Shown here: positions 1-6,562 of the stretch, piece by piece
Position numbering within the stretch: the stretch's first letter is position 1
Layout: the number at the start of each line of letters is the position of its first letter
Source of the DNA: TMED27 sp045106175
GTDB taxonomy: Bacteria > Pseudomonadota > Alphaproteobacteria > Micavibrionales > Micavibrionaceae
Assembly: GCA_045106175.1 (NCBI GenBank)
Contig: JBGCEF010000089.1
Coordinates: forward strand, 1 to 9,354
Length of the DNA: 9,354 nucleotides
Direction: 5' to 3'
Translations under genes and position numbers: made by a program
The notes under the pieces: generated by a model
Seen by the model: only the letters and a program-made list of their open reading frames with translations
The model's database searches: none
What the model was told of the DNA's origin: nothing

Positions 1-2
1 TT

Positions 3-104
3 AAGTATGAGCATCGAGAAATCATTGAGTGTGCTATTAAATACTCAAAAAATTTATGCGTGAATGTCTTAATTCACAGGACTCGACGAGTCTGGTATAA
101 GTAA
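3..104 (+). CDS. Possible 3' tail of an upstream gene, unidentified
   Basis: One plus-strand frame is open from the left edge to a TAA at 102-104 and gives 33 residues ending in ...RTRRVWYK, a basic, protein-like tail. The other two plus frames stop earlier (by about position 63). The product is not recognised, and no start is visible because it would lie outside the window. If real, this gene ends 76 bases before the ATPase gene on the same strand and could share its mobile element. An open frame of this length at a sequence edge can easily arise by chance in AT-rich DNA, so the call is weak. Confidence 0.25.
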   Translation, partial: KYEHREIIECAIKYSKNLCVNVLIHRTRRVWYK

Positions 105-141
105 CTATGGTCTGCTGATGCAATGTTGGTAAAATGACCAA
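80..141. promoter_or_regulatory. Two inverted repeats upstream of the ATPase gene
   Basis: GACTCG-A-CGAGTC lies at 80-92 and TTGGT-N6-ACCAA at 126-141, both within 100 bases upstream of the ATPase start. The first is not followed by a T run, so it is not a classical terminator, and it overlaps the possible upstream coding tail. Either could be an operator for a dimeric repressor, but no regulator gene is visible. The second has only 5-bp arms and may be chance. Confidence 0.25.
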
Positions 142-168
142 ATTAAGAATTTAGAGATATTAAACCTA

Positions 169-174
169 TATAAT
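169..174 (+). promoter_or_regulatory. Candidate -10 box very close to the ATPase start
   Basis: A perfect TATAAT ends 6 bases before the ATG at 181. Transcription from it would begin at or next to the start codon, giving a leaderless or nearly leaderless mRNA. This agrees with the absence of a Shine-Dalgarno sequence there. No good -35 hexamer is seen at 16-18 bases. In sequence this AT-rich the hexamer may be fortuitous. Confidence 0.3.
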
Positions 175-180
175 TTATAA

Positions 181-1164
181 ATGGCCACAGCTAATCAAAT
201 CAAAGCTCTTTTGAAGAGCCACGTTAATGGTGATGATGAAAAGTTCATAACCATAGCAATGCAGGTCGCGGCACATGAAGCCAAGCATGGCCACACAAAA
301 CTTGCTCAAGAGCTTAAACAGCTTATCAATGAAGCAAAAACACGGAAGACAAAGCACTCTAATGTGCTTTCAATCGTCAGAACAAGCAAAGAGCTTGATG
401 GCATACTCAGCCACACTGAACCACTGATTAATATGAATGATCTAACGTTTGCGGATAATCAAAGCAAAACTTTCAAGCGGATCATTCAGGAATATAAACA
501 GCAAGAAAAATTGAAAAGCTACAATCTGGAACCTCGCAGAAAGATACTTCTTTACGGGCCACCGGGAACTGGAAAAACCGCAACAGCTTCCGCATTAGCA
601 CAAGAACTTCAGTTGCCGTTATTCACCATACGGTTGGATGGGTTGATTACCAAGTTTATGGGCGAAACAGCATCAAAATTAAGGTTGGTTTTTGACGCTA
701 TTCGTTCAACGAAGGGATTATATTTCTTTGATGAATTTGATGCGATTGGAAGTGACAGAATGTCCCCTAACGATGTGGGCGAAATCCGCAGAGTTTTGAA
801 TTCATTTCTTCAATTCCTTGAACAAGACCACTCGGATAGCTTCATAGTGGCCGCTACAAATTACAAAAAGTTACTAGATCCCGCACTTTTCAGACGTTTT
901 GACGATGTTCTAAATTATGATTTACCGGAAAAAACACAAATCAAAACATTGATTAACAATAAACTTGCGGAATTCTCATTAAAACTCCGAGAGCAAGAGT
1001 GGCAAAAAATTGAAAAAATAGCCGATGGCTTAAGCCATGCAGAAATTACAAGAGCATGCGAAGATGCCGCAAAGCACATGATTCTGGAAGGGGTGGCATC
1101 TCTTAGTTTTCAAAACATTGCAGATATGCTAGAAGATCGTAACAAAGCAAAAAGTAATGTTTAA
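181..1164 (+). CDS. ietA: AAA+ ATPase of an IetAS-type defence/plasmid-stability pair
   Basis: A cytoplasmic AAA+ ATPase of 327 residues. Residues 1 to about 95 form a charged, probably helical N-terminal region. One AAA module follows: Walker A GPPGTGKT (126-133), an aromatic pore-loop motif KFMGE (158-162), Walker B ending FFDE (182-185), sensor-1 Asn227 in AATN, and a paired arginine finger in LFRRFD (R238/R239). A small helical lid carries GLSHAEI (283-289). The pore loop resembles those of substrate-threading AAA unfoldases such as the FtsH/spastin type, so it probably remodels or delivers a substrate. The subtilisin-like protease gene starts 6 bases downstream, and this gene order and pairing match IetA-IetS. 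In that family the ATPase is needed for phage protection together with the protease, and plasmid work suggested that it restrains the protease (family knowledge). The start is the first ATG after an in-frame TAA at 178-180; there is no Shine-Dalgarno sequence. The ATPase assignment is firm; the IetA name rests on the pairing and architecture. Confidence 0.87.
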   Translation: MATANQIKALLKSHVNGDDEKFITIAMQVAAHEAKHGHTKLAQELKQLINEAKTRKTKHSNVLSIVRTSKELDGILSHTEPLINMNDLTFADNQSKTFKRIIQEYKQQEKLKSYNLEPRRKILLYGPPGTGKTATASALAQELQLPLFTIRLDGLITKFMGETASKLRLVFDAIRSTKGLYFFDEFDAIGSDRMSPNDVGEIRRVLNSFLQFLEQDHSDSFIVAATNYKKLLDPALFRRFDDVLNYDLPEKTQIKTLINNKLAEFSLKLREQEWQKIEKIADGLSHAEITRACEDAAKHMILEGVASLSFQNIADMLEDRNKAKSNV

Positions 1165-1170
1165 GATTAG

Positions 1171-3678
1171 ATGCCTTCAGAAAAGTTACCACACATTGTT
1201 CTGAGAAATCAGAAAAACGCGACTTCCTTTTCCTCACCATTGGGAAGGAATACTCCCTATACATCTACAAAAGATAAAACTGCTCACGGTGCTATATTAG
1301 CCGAAAGCTTTATTAATTCTGTCGCAGAGCTTGATAATTATTATCAAAATTTAACAGTTGATCCGGCAGTTATTGATCGCGGCGCAGTTATTGAAATGAC
1401 GTTTTCACCAAATGCCAAAATAGACGTGGCAACACTTGAAAATAAAACATCTAAAATTGAGCTCTTAAACGTCAAAACAGATAACAATCAAAATCCAGCA
1501 AGCGCGGTGATTTATATTCCTGAGGGCAAAAGTAAAATCATCTCTAATCAAATTACCGCTTATTCCGATCCTGATAAAGGTACAAAAGCCCAAACATACG
1601 ATCAAACCGAGGCCTTTGCAGTAGCAACACTCGATAAATTGTGGCTAGAAAACAGACCACTACCAACAGATATTCAAGTGCCATACAGATGGGAAGTTTG
1701 GATCAAATCAGAAGGGTTGGGGAAAGTACGTGAGGTTGTGGCTCTGATACAAGATGTTACGATTTCAGAACATAGCATCAATTTCCCCGAAAGAAATATT
1801 TGCGCTATTACATGTTCATATAATAATTTAATGCAGCTACATTTTATTACTAAAAGCATTTCTGGGTTTCGATATCTTCCTACCTTATCCGGTTTTTTCG
1901 ATGCTTTGCCAGCCAGTGAGCAAGTAGAATGGACAGATGAGTTAAATTCACGCATCACATATGACCCGAATACAGACGTTTCTGTTTGTATTCTTGATAC
2001 AGGAATTAGAAGCCAGCACCCTTTACTAAGTTATAATCTTATAGAAAATGGCGCAGACACATATTCGCCTGATTGGGGAATAGAGGACGATCATGGCCAT
2101 GGCACACAAATGGCAGGAATTGCCCTTTTTGGCGATTTAACTCCGCTCTTAGAAGACACTGCACAAATTACGCTTAATCATGGCGTAGAATCGGTCAAGG
2201 TTTTTCCTCCAACTGGAACTAACAGTAATGACCATGTGGGGCTTATCACAGCGCAAGCGGTTGCTATTGCCGAGATTAACAATGCCGATATCAGAAGGGT
2301 TTTTTGTTTGTCATGGTCAATGGAGCATGCGCCAAATGCTGATGACAGTCCCGTTATGGAAGGTAAGCCTACACCACTTTCCGCACAAATAGATCAACTT
2401 GCCTTTGGTGTTGTCGATTTTGATAACTGGCAAGTTGATGATGAAAGCAAACGGCTCTTTATTATATCAGCCGGCAACATACGCGATTCATATCCGCCTC
2501 AGCGTTATGGGGCTATTAATTCATTAAGCGAAGTTGAAGACCCTGGACAATCTTGGAATGCCTTAACTGTTGGCGCTTATACTGATAAAATCTATACCGA
2601 TGATCCAAATTATAACGGCTGGACGCCGCTAACAGGGCAGGGGGGGCTTTCTGCTCGTTCCCGTACAAGTATCTTATGGGGTGCTTCGCACTGGCCAACA
2701 AAGCCAGATATCGTCTTAGAAGGCGGTAATTATTTTGCTGATCCCTCAAATAGCTATTTCAATGATAATGACGACACATCAATTTTAACTACCGGTAAAA
2801 CAACGACATTCAGTCTTTCTCGTGACACAAGCCCAGCTAATGCAGAAGCCTCAAGGTTAGCTGCAAAAGTTATGCAACAATATCCCGAATTTTGGCCTGA
2901 GACTGTTAGGGGGCTTTTGGTTCATTCAGCGGAGTGGAAAGGAAGAATGAATGTTGAACTGACTAACAAAGATCAAAAAATTGAACATTTAAGGCGTTAT
3001 GGTTACGGTATCCCTCAAATAGATTTCTTGTTGAATAGCTTTTCAAATAGACCATGTGCAATCATTCAAGATTATCTTGACCCCTTTGCAGAAAGTACAA
3101 AAACAGCCAATAGCCCTGTATTTGGTAACTTGAATTATTATAAATTGCCCTGGCCAGAAGAGGCATTAAAAGAGATTTATGATAAGGAGGTTAAATTACG
3201 TGTGACACTTTCATACTTTATTGAACCTAGTCCTTCAGAGCGCCCGCCACAAACTAAGTATAACTATACATCGCACGGGCTAAGGTTTGAATTAAAACTG
3301 CCCAACGATAGTGAAGCAGAATTTCTATCAAAAGTTGGTAGCGACTTAGATATAGAAGAAGATGATGATGATCTTAGCAATTTCGGCTTTGGTAATGATG
3401 ATGTGAAAAAATGGAAGCTAGGGCCGCATTCCAGAAATCGCGGGAGTCTTATCTCGGATATTTGGGAAGGTACTGGAAGCGAATTAGCATCGCAAAACAT
3501 GATAGCTATTACTCCTCATGGCGGTTGGTGGAAATTTAGAAACAGTTTTCCTGATAAAGATAAACCTAGATATAAAAGCAGAGTGCGTTATTCGCTCATT
3601 CTAAGCTTAATAACAGAAGAAGATGTTGATTTGTATTCCCCTATCAATATTGAAACACCCATTGAAATTGAAACATAA
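1171..3678 (+). CDS. ietS: Subtilisin-like (S8) serine protease, IetS-type
   Basis: A large protease of 835 residues with no signal peptide, so probably cytoplasmic. An N-terminal region of about 265 residues has no motif I recognise. The S8 domain then shows the catalytic Asp276 in ILDTG, His310 in HGHGTQMAG, the oxyanion Asn436 in SAGN and the nucleophile Ser554 in DTSPA. The last departs from the usual GTSxA by Asp for Gly but keeps the T-S pair. A C-terminal region of about 260 residues follows and includes a very acidic stretch near 729-735. The complete triad argues for an active enzyme. The gene starts 6 bases after the ATPase stop with no clear Shine-Dalgarno sequence, suggesting coupled translation. 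IetAS pairs block phage by a poorly understood route in which both enzymes are needed (known for the family). The target protein here is unknown. Confidence 0.87.
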   Translation: MPSEKLPHIVLRNQKNATSFSSPLGRNTPYTSTKDKTAHGAILAESFINSVAELDNYYQNLTVDPAVIDRGAVIEMTFSPNAKIDVATLENKTSKIELLNVKTDNNQNPASAVIYIPEGKSKIISNQITAYSDPDKGTKAQTYDQTEAFAVATLDKLWLENRPLPTDIQVPYRWEVWIKSEGLGKVREVVALIQDVTISEHSINFPERNICAITCSYNNLMQLHFITKSISGFRYLPTLSGFFDALPASEQVEWTDELNSRITYDPNTDVSVCILDTGIRSQHPLLSYNLIENGADTYSPDWGIEDDHGHGTQMAGIALFGDLTPLLEDTAQITLNHGVESVKVFPPTGTNSNDHVGLITAQAVAIAEINNADIRRVFCLSWSMEHAPNADDSPVMEGKPTPLSAQIDQLAFGVVDFDNWQVDDESKRLFIISAGNIRDSYPPQRYGAINSLSEVEDPGQSWNALTVGAYTDKIYTDDPNYNGWTPLTGQGGLSARSRTSILWGASHWPTKPDIVLEGGNYFADPSNSYFNDNDDTSILTTGKTTTFSLSRDTSPANAEASRLAAKVMQQYPEFWPETVRGLLVHSAEWKGRMNVELTNKDQKIEHLRRYGYGIPQIDFLLNSFSNRPCAIIQDYLDPFAESTKTANSPVFGNLNYYKLPWPEEALKEIYDKEVKLRVTLSYFIEPSPSERPPQTKYNYTSHGLRFELKLPNDSEAEFLSKVGSDLDIEEDDDDLSNFGFGNDDVKKWKLGPHSRNRGSLISDIWEGTGSELASQNMIAITPHGGWWKFRNSFPDKDKPRYKSRVRYSLILSLITEEDVDLYSPINIETPIEIET

Positions 3679-3680
3679 TC

Positions 3681-3705
3681 AGAAATTTTATGAACTTATT
3701 TCTTT
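3681..3705. terminator. Weak possible bidirectional terminator between convergent genes
   Basis: AGAAAT at 3681-3686 pairs with ATTTCT at 3698-3703 around an 11-base loop, placed just after the protease stop and spanning the stop of the opposing zinc-ribbon gene. The location suits a shared terminator for two genes meeting tail to tail. The stem is only 6 bp and AT-rich, and the T tract on the plus strand is short, so this is a weak call. Confidence 0.2.
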
Positions 3706-3876
3706 AAGAAAATATGCCTTTATAAAACCACTTGTCATGTGACTTGCTACAATATGTCCGCAATTAGGGCAGGGGGCTTCTTCACGTTCTTTTCCTCCTG
3801 GCACATTCATTGGAGTTTCAACGATTTTTAATCGCGTATTGCATTTTTCACATTCTGTTTCATAGTTAAGTGGCAT
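3688..3876 (-). CDS. Small four-cysteine zinc-ribbon protein
   Basis: A 62-residue protein with two Cys pairs, C9-x2-C12 and C36-P-N-C39-G, separated by 23 residues. This is the arrangement of a zinc ribbon. Between the pairs lies a charged turn containing PGGKERE. All four cysteines are present only if translation begins at the first ATG (3876), which supports that start. No Shine-Dalgarno sequence sits at normal distance; the upstream bases are an AT-rich run. The gene meets the protease gene tail to tail with 9 bases between the stops. Small zinc ribbons of this sort occur as accessory or DNA/RNA-binding proteins, often on mobile elements; the specific family and function are not recognised. 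It could be a stand-alone gene or an accessory to the neighbouring pair. Confidence 0.65.
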   Translation of the reverse strand: MPLNYETECEKCNTRLKIVETPMNVPGGKEREEAPCPNCGHIVASHMTSGFIKAYFLKEISS

Positions 3877-3916
3877 ATTAAAATATTAAACCTTTTTTGA
3901 TAAATGTAAAAACCTA

Positions 3917-4018
3917 TTATGTTTTTGGATGTACGAGCTTTTTTACGCTCTTTACAAGGCTTAATAGATCGCCGCGAACATCTTCAGGGAAATTTATGAT
4001 CTCACTTGTGATGGTCAT
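3917..4018 (-). pseudogene. Short open frame, possible gene remnant
   Basis: An ATG at 4018 opens 33 codons ending at TAA 3917-3919. The frame is open back to a stop at 4055-4057, for 45 codons in all. The predicted peptide (for example SEIINFPEDVRGDLLSLVK) has a natural amphipathic composition and could be a C-terminal fragment of a lost protein or a very small gene. An AAGG-like sequence lies too far upstream to act as a normal ribosome site. The plus strand of the same stretch also has a 26-codon frame from 3919, so even the coding strand is uncertain. Not recognised. Confidence 0.2.
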
Positions 4019-4091
4019 GATGTTGTTTTTGATCTGACCTTTCCAATTATTTTCTTATACTTTAGTTACTGTAGGGGTCTATTGATATTAG

Positions 4092-4155
4092 TGTGATAAT
4101 ATATCTTATGGTAACTCAGGTTAATTTCCGAGTAGGGGGGCTAGTAATTATCACA
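4092..4155. repeat. Perfect 9-bp inverted repeat with 46-bp spacer
   Basis: TGTGATAAT at 4092-4100 is the exact reverse complement of ATTATCACA at 4147-4155. The arms enclose 46 bases including a six-G run and end 9 bases from the metal operon's last stop codon. The spacer is too long for a typical intrinsic terminator. The repeat could be a recombination or element boundary or a protein-binding pair, or chance. Confidence 0.4.
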
Positions 4156-4163
4156 ACAGACAC

Positions 4164-4988
4164 TCACTTAATCATCAAGCCAAAAGGCGCAAAAACCTGT
4201 CTTCCGTCAATCTGAACCTGCGCGAACAGCTTTAAATATCCAACCTGTTCCGGTTCAATATGAAAACGTAAAATTGGGCCTCCGCGCTGTGTGTATTCTT
4301 TTGGTTCTGCGCCCATAGGATGAATATGTGCGATGGTTTTGTAATCATCATAAAAGCCAACCATGTGCGCAAATGCACCCATCACAGGCTCAAGAAAATC
4401 AACGGGTTGATCGTCTTTAGAAATACTTATATTAGCAACGACAGCTTCACCAGCTTTTAAGTCGCCTTCGAGTTGCAGCTTAAAATCATAACCTTGCGCG
4501 GAAGCCTCAAGATTGACTGTTTTATCCATTGGCTCGTTACAGCCTTCCGTACCTTGTAGGTCAACGGGAATATATTGTTGATGAGAGCCTTTGAGCTGAA
4601 CATCCGCCCATATTCGATAGGAACACGCGGTCTGCGGCGTAAAGTTAAAAACATATTGACCCGTTGTTTTTTGAATGGGGTGTGCATGATGATAATCTTT
4701 TAATCCCGGCTCGATGATGAGCAAGTGAACGGGCTGCGTATGCACCACTTCAAACTGCGACACGTCAACGGGCTTGGCCTGCACATCCTGAATAAACAGG
4801 GTTACTTCGTTTTCTTCGCCAGCCTTTAGCGCGCTTGGTGAAATAGGTGTAATGATTAACTCCGGCTCTCCGGCATGTTGTGAATGATCATGTGCGCTAT
4901 GATCGTGGCCTTCATGTCCATCCTGCGCCATAGAGGGAAAAGTGAGCAGTACAGCCACTAAAAGTGTCGGCAGAATATATTTAATCAT
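4164..4988 (-). CDS. Secreted His-rich metal-binding protein with duplicated module
   Basis: A 274-residue exported protein. Residues 1-21 are a signal peptide (MIK, hydrophobic core, then SMA before Q22). The mature N terminus is a His-rich tail with H25, H28, H30, H33, H35 and H38 among Asp/Glu/Ser. Two beta-rich modules follow that share one gapless pattern: H88-x12-H101-x-H103-P104 and H208-x12-H221-x-H223-P224. Two cysteines (in TACSY and EGCNE) may form a disulfide. These features suggest a periplasmic metal chaperone or buffer, resembling YtkA-like or copper-binding periplasmic proteins, though I cannot name the family. It is the last gene of the metal operon and overlaps the CDF gene by 8 bases. 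The start at 4988 is preferred over ATGs at 4994 and 5039 because AGGA lies 7 bases upstream and the signal peptide then begins correctly. The bound metal is unknown; zinc or copper is likely. Confidence 0.75.
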   Translation of the reverse strand: MIKYILPTLLVAVLLTFPSMAQDGHEGHDHSAHDHSQHAGEPELIITPISPSALKAGEENEVTLFIQDVQAKPVDVSQFEVVHTQPVHLLIIEPGLKDYHHAHPIQKTTGQYVFNFTPQTACSYRIWADVQLKGSHQQYIPVDLQGTEGCNEPMDKTVNLEASAQGYDFKLQLEGDLKAGEAVVANISISKDDQPVDFLEPVMGAFAHMVGFYDDYKTIAHIHPMGAEPKEYTQRGGPILRFHIEPEQVGYLKLFAQVQIDGRQVFAPFGLMIK

Positions 4989-5892
4989 GTTCATTTCCTT
5001 TCTTTGGTATTTCGAGTTCAGAACAATTTTGATGTTCAAATTCCAGTGTTGAGTGGTCGATAGAAAAGCGATCTTTGAGTATTTGTTTTAGGCCTCGCTT
5101 GATCTCATCCATGCGACCTTGGTCGTCTATCACAAGATGCGCTTCCAGAGCGTTACGGTGTTCGTCCAGTTGCCAGATATGAACGTGATGCACATTGTGA
5201 ACGCCGCCCTGTGTTTCCATCCCTGAAATAACATCTTGTATATTGATGTTTTCCGGTGTGCCTTCCATGAGCAAATGAATCACTTTCGGAATCTCGTGCA
5301 ATCCGTGATACAAAACGTATCCAGCAATCAACAATGTCATTGCAGCATCCGTCCAAACCCATCCATAAAGCAAGATCAATGTTCCGGCGACAATCACGCC
5401 AACCGAAGCCAAAGCATCCGTCAAGTTATGCAGAAACGCAGCCCGCATATTCATGCTATTTTTGGATTGGCTATAGGTCAAAATGGCCGTGAAGATATCA
5501 ACCACTAAAGCTATTCCGGCCACGATAACAATCGTCCATCCAGCAATAGGCTCCGGCGTGATAAAGCGCATAATGGCTTCGTAACAAAGATACAGCCCAA
5601 TGATTATCAAAGTGGTCAAATTGATGAGCGCAGCAATGGTTTCGGCGCGTTTATACCCGAAGGTATTAAACTGATCTGCCGGCTTTCGGCCAATACGAAT
5701 AGCCACAAGCGCAATCAGTAAAGATGCCGCATCGCTGAAATTATGGAGCGCGTCAGCAATCAGCGATAAACTGCCAGAAATTATGCCACCAATGATTTGT
5801 GCAATAGTGAGTAGTATATTTGCTCCCACTGCCCACCATAGGCGCTTCTCGCCTATTTCAGAAGGATCGCCATGTGAGTGTCCGTGTCCCAT
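4981..5892 (-). CDS. Cation diffusion facilitator, zinc-type (CzcD/ZitB-like)
   Basis: A 303-residue inner-membrane transporter that exchanges cytoplasmic divalent metal, most likely Zn2+, for protons. The N terminus is His-rich (MGHGHSHGD). Six hydrophobic segments are visible. The transport site is complete: H50 and D54 in ALHNFSD (TM2) and H155 and D159 in FLHNLTD (TM5), an HD-HD set associated with zinc specificity in this family. The FGYKRAE signature (78-84) between TM2 and TM3 is typical. The C-terminal cytoplasmic domain contains GGVHNVHHVHIWQLDEHRNA, the usual dimerising metal-binding fold. The long His loop of some zinc exporters is absent. The start at 5892 is chosen because GGGGAG lies 5 bases upstream and His-rich MGHGHSHG starts are common in CDFs; an upstream ATG at 5943 would only add residues read through the preceding gene. 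One base separates it from the methyltransferase stop. Confidence 0.9.
   Translation of the reverse strand: MGHGHSHGDPSEIGEKRLWWAVGANILLTIAQIIGGIISGSLSLIADALHNFSDAASLLIALVAIRIGRKPADQFNTFGYKRAETIAALINLTTLIIIGLYLCYEAIMRFITPEPIAGWTIVIVAGIALVVDIFTAILTYSQSKNSMNMRAAFLHNLTDALASVGVIVAGTLILLYGWVWTDAAMTLLIAGYVLYHGLHEIPKVIHLLMEGTPENINIQDVISGMETQGGVHNVHHVHIWQLDEHRNALEAHLVIDDQGRMDEIKRGLKQILKDRFSIDHSTLEFEHQNCSELEIPKKGNEHD
4994..5001 (-). promoter_or_regulatory. Ribosome binding site deciding the His-rich protein start
   Basis: The minus strand reads AAAGGAAA here, with the AGGA core (4996-4999) 7 bases before the ATG at 4988. It is only 1 base from the alternative ATG at 4994, which rules that codon out. 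It lies inside the end of the CDF gene. Confidence 0.65.
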
Positions 5893-5893
5893 A

Positions 5894-6562
5894 TTAACTC
5901 CCCATTCCACTAGGTTTGATACCGGAAGCGACAAAAACTCCACCTCTATTGAATGAATGATCTACTTCGAATTGGTCTAGCTGAGTGCTTAGATACGAAG
6001 GAATAGGACGATCAACTTCACCACCCCCAATCCATTTAATGAACTCACCGCGAAGGCTTGGCTCTGGCAACTCCCAGTCCATGACCACTAATCTGCCTTC
6101 AGGTTTTAAAACAGATAAAAAGTTTTGAATAACTTGTTCCCAATCTTCAAACCCTGATAATCCGAGGTCGCATAAGATTGCGTCGATTTGGGTATCTGGG
6201 TTATTTTTTCGAAAATCTTCAAGCCAAGCTGTATTAATTTCTGCGACATCCCTTTCTTCCAAAGAGATATTCGAATAGCCGTTGCTAGCAATCTTTTCAA
6301 ATGCTTCTGAAAGCATATCTTCAGATAAATCAACACCTATAATTTGCCCTGTCCCATGAAGGTAGCCTTGAAAATATTTAAAAATTTGTCCTGTGCCAAC
6401 AGGCACATTCAAAACTGTTTGCCCTTCTTGAAGATCAAGACTCGAAACAGCAGCTTTGCGCGCCTTACGGTAATAAGAGTCTGGCGAAATATAATCAAAA
6501 AGACGCGAAAGTTTATTATAATAATTTCTACTCAAAGCTATTCGATCTGTATTTTTATCCAT
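5894..6562 (-). CDS. Class I SAM-dependent methyltransferase
   Basis: A 222-residue soluble protein with a Rossmann-fold methyltransferase pattern. The SAM-binding motif I is VLNVPVGTGQ (50-59), followed by an acidic residue closing strand 2 (D78 in IIGVDLSEDM). A motif-IV-like strand reads AILCDLGLSGF, and a post-I strand reads LKPEGRLVVMDWELP. Motif I departs from the common DxGCGTG form. It resembles small ubiquinone/menaquinone-type or lipid/small-molecule methyltransferases; the substrate cannot be told. It sits inside a metal efflux operon. The start at 6562 gives an 8-base overlap (ATGGATAA) with the preceding gene, like other junctions here. The Shine-Dalgarno sequence is weak (an A/G-rich stretch). 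Longer starts at 6601 and 6655 would lie deep within the preceding gene and add a lysine-rich segment with no methyltransferase character. Confidence 0.8.
   Translation of the reverse strand: MDKNTDRIALSRNYYNKLSRLFDYISPDSYYRKARKAAVSSLDLQEGQTVLNVPVGTGQIFKYFQGYLHGTGQIIGVDLSEDMLSEAFEKIASNGYSNISLEERDVAEINTAWLEDFRKNNPDTQIDAILCDLGLSGFEDWEQVIQNFLSVLKPEGRLVVMDWELPEPSLRGEFIKWIGGGEVDRPIPSYLSTQLDQFEVDHSFNRGGVFVASGIKPSGMGS
5898..5903 (-). promoter_or_regulatory. Ribosome binding site deciding the CDF start
   Basis: GGGGAG on the minus strand sits 5 bases before the ATG at 5892 and inside the last codons of the methyltransferase gene. It supports the shorter CDF start and coupled translation across the TAA-T-ATG junction. 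Confidence 0.65.

Larger units (their letters stand above)
3877..4163. other. Gap between defence and metal modules
   Basis: No convincing gene is present in these 287 bases. The stretch holds the AT-rich region upstream of the zinc-ribbon gene, a 33-codon minus-strand open frame that may be a remnant, a 9-bp inverted repeat, a GGGGGG run at 4135-4140, and the 3' flank of the metal operon. No strong hairpin followed by a T run is seen after the operon end at 4164. This may be a junction between two modules with different histories. Confidence 0.5.

Noticed and set aside
1674..1958. Minus-strand open frame of 94 codons
   Set aside because: It is antisense to the protease's N-terminal region and has no ribosome site or motif.
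4100..4163. Intrinsic terminator after the metal operon
   Set aside because: No GC-rich hairpin followed by a T run was found on the minus strand; the 9-bp inverted repeat has too long a spacer.
4988..5039. Longer N terminus for the His-rich secreted protein
   Set aside because: It would place 17 charged residues before the signal peptide, and the ribosome site fits the ATG at 4988.
5236..5508. Plus-strand open frame of 90 codons with many His and Asn
   Set aside because: It is antisense to the CDF gene; its composition mirrors the transmembrane coding on the other strand.
5893..5943. Longer N terminus for the CDF transporter
   Set aside because: The added residues lie wholly within the methyltransferase gene, and GGGGAG points to the ATG at 5892.
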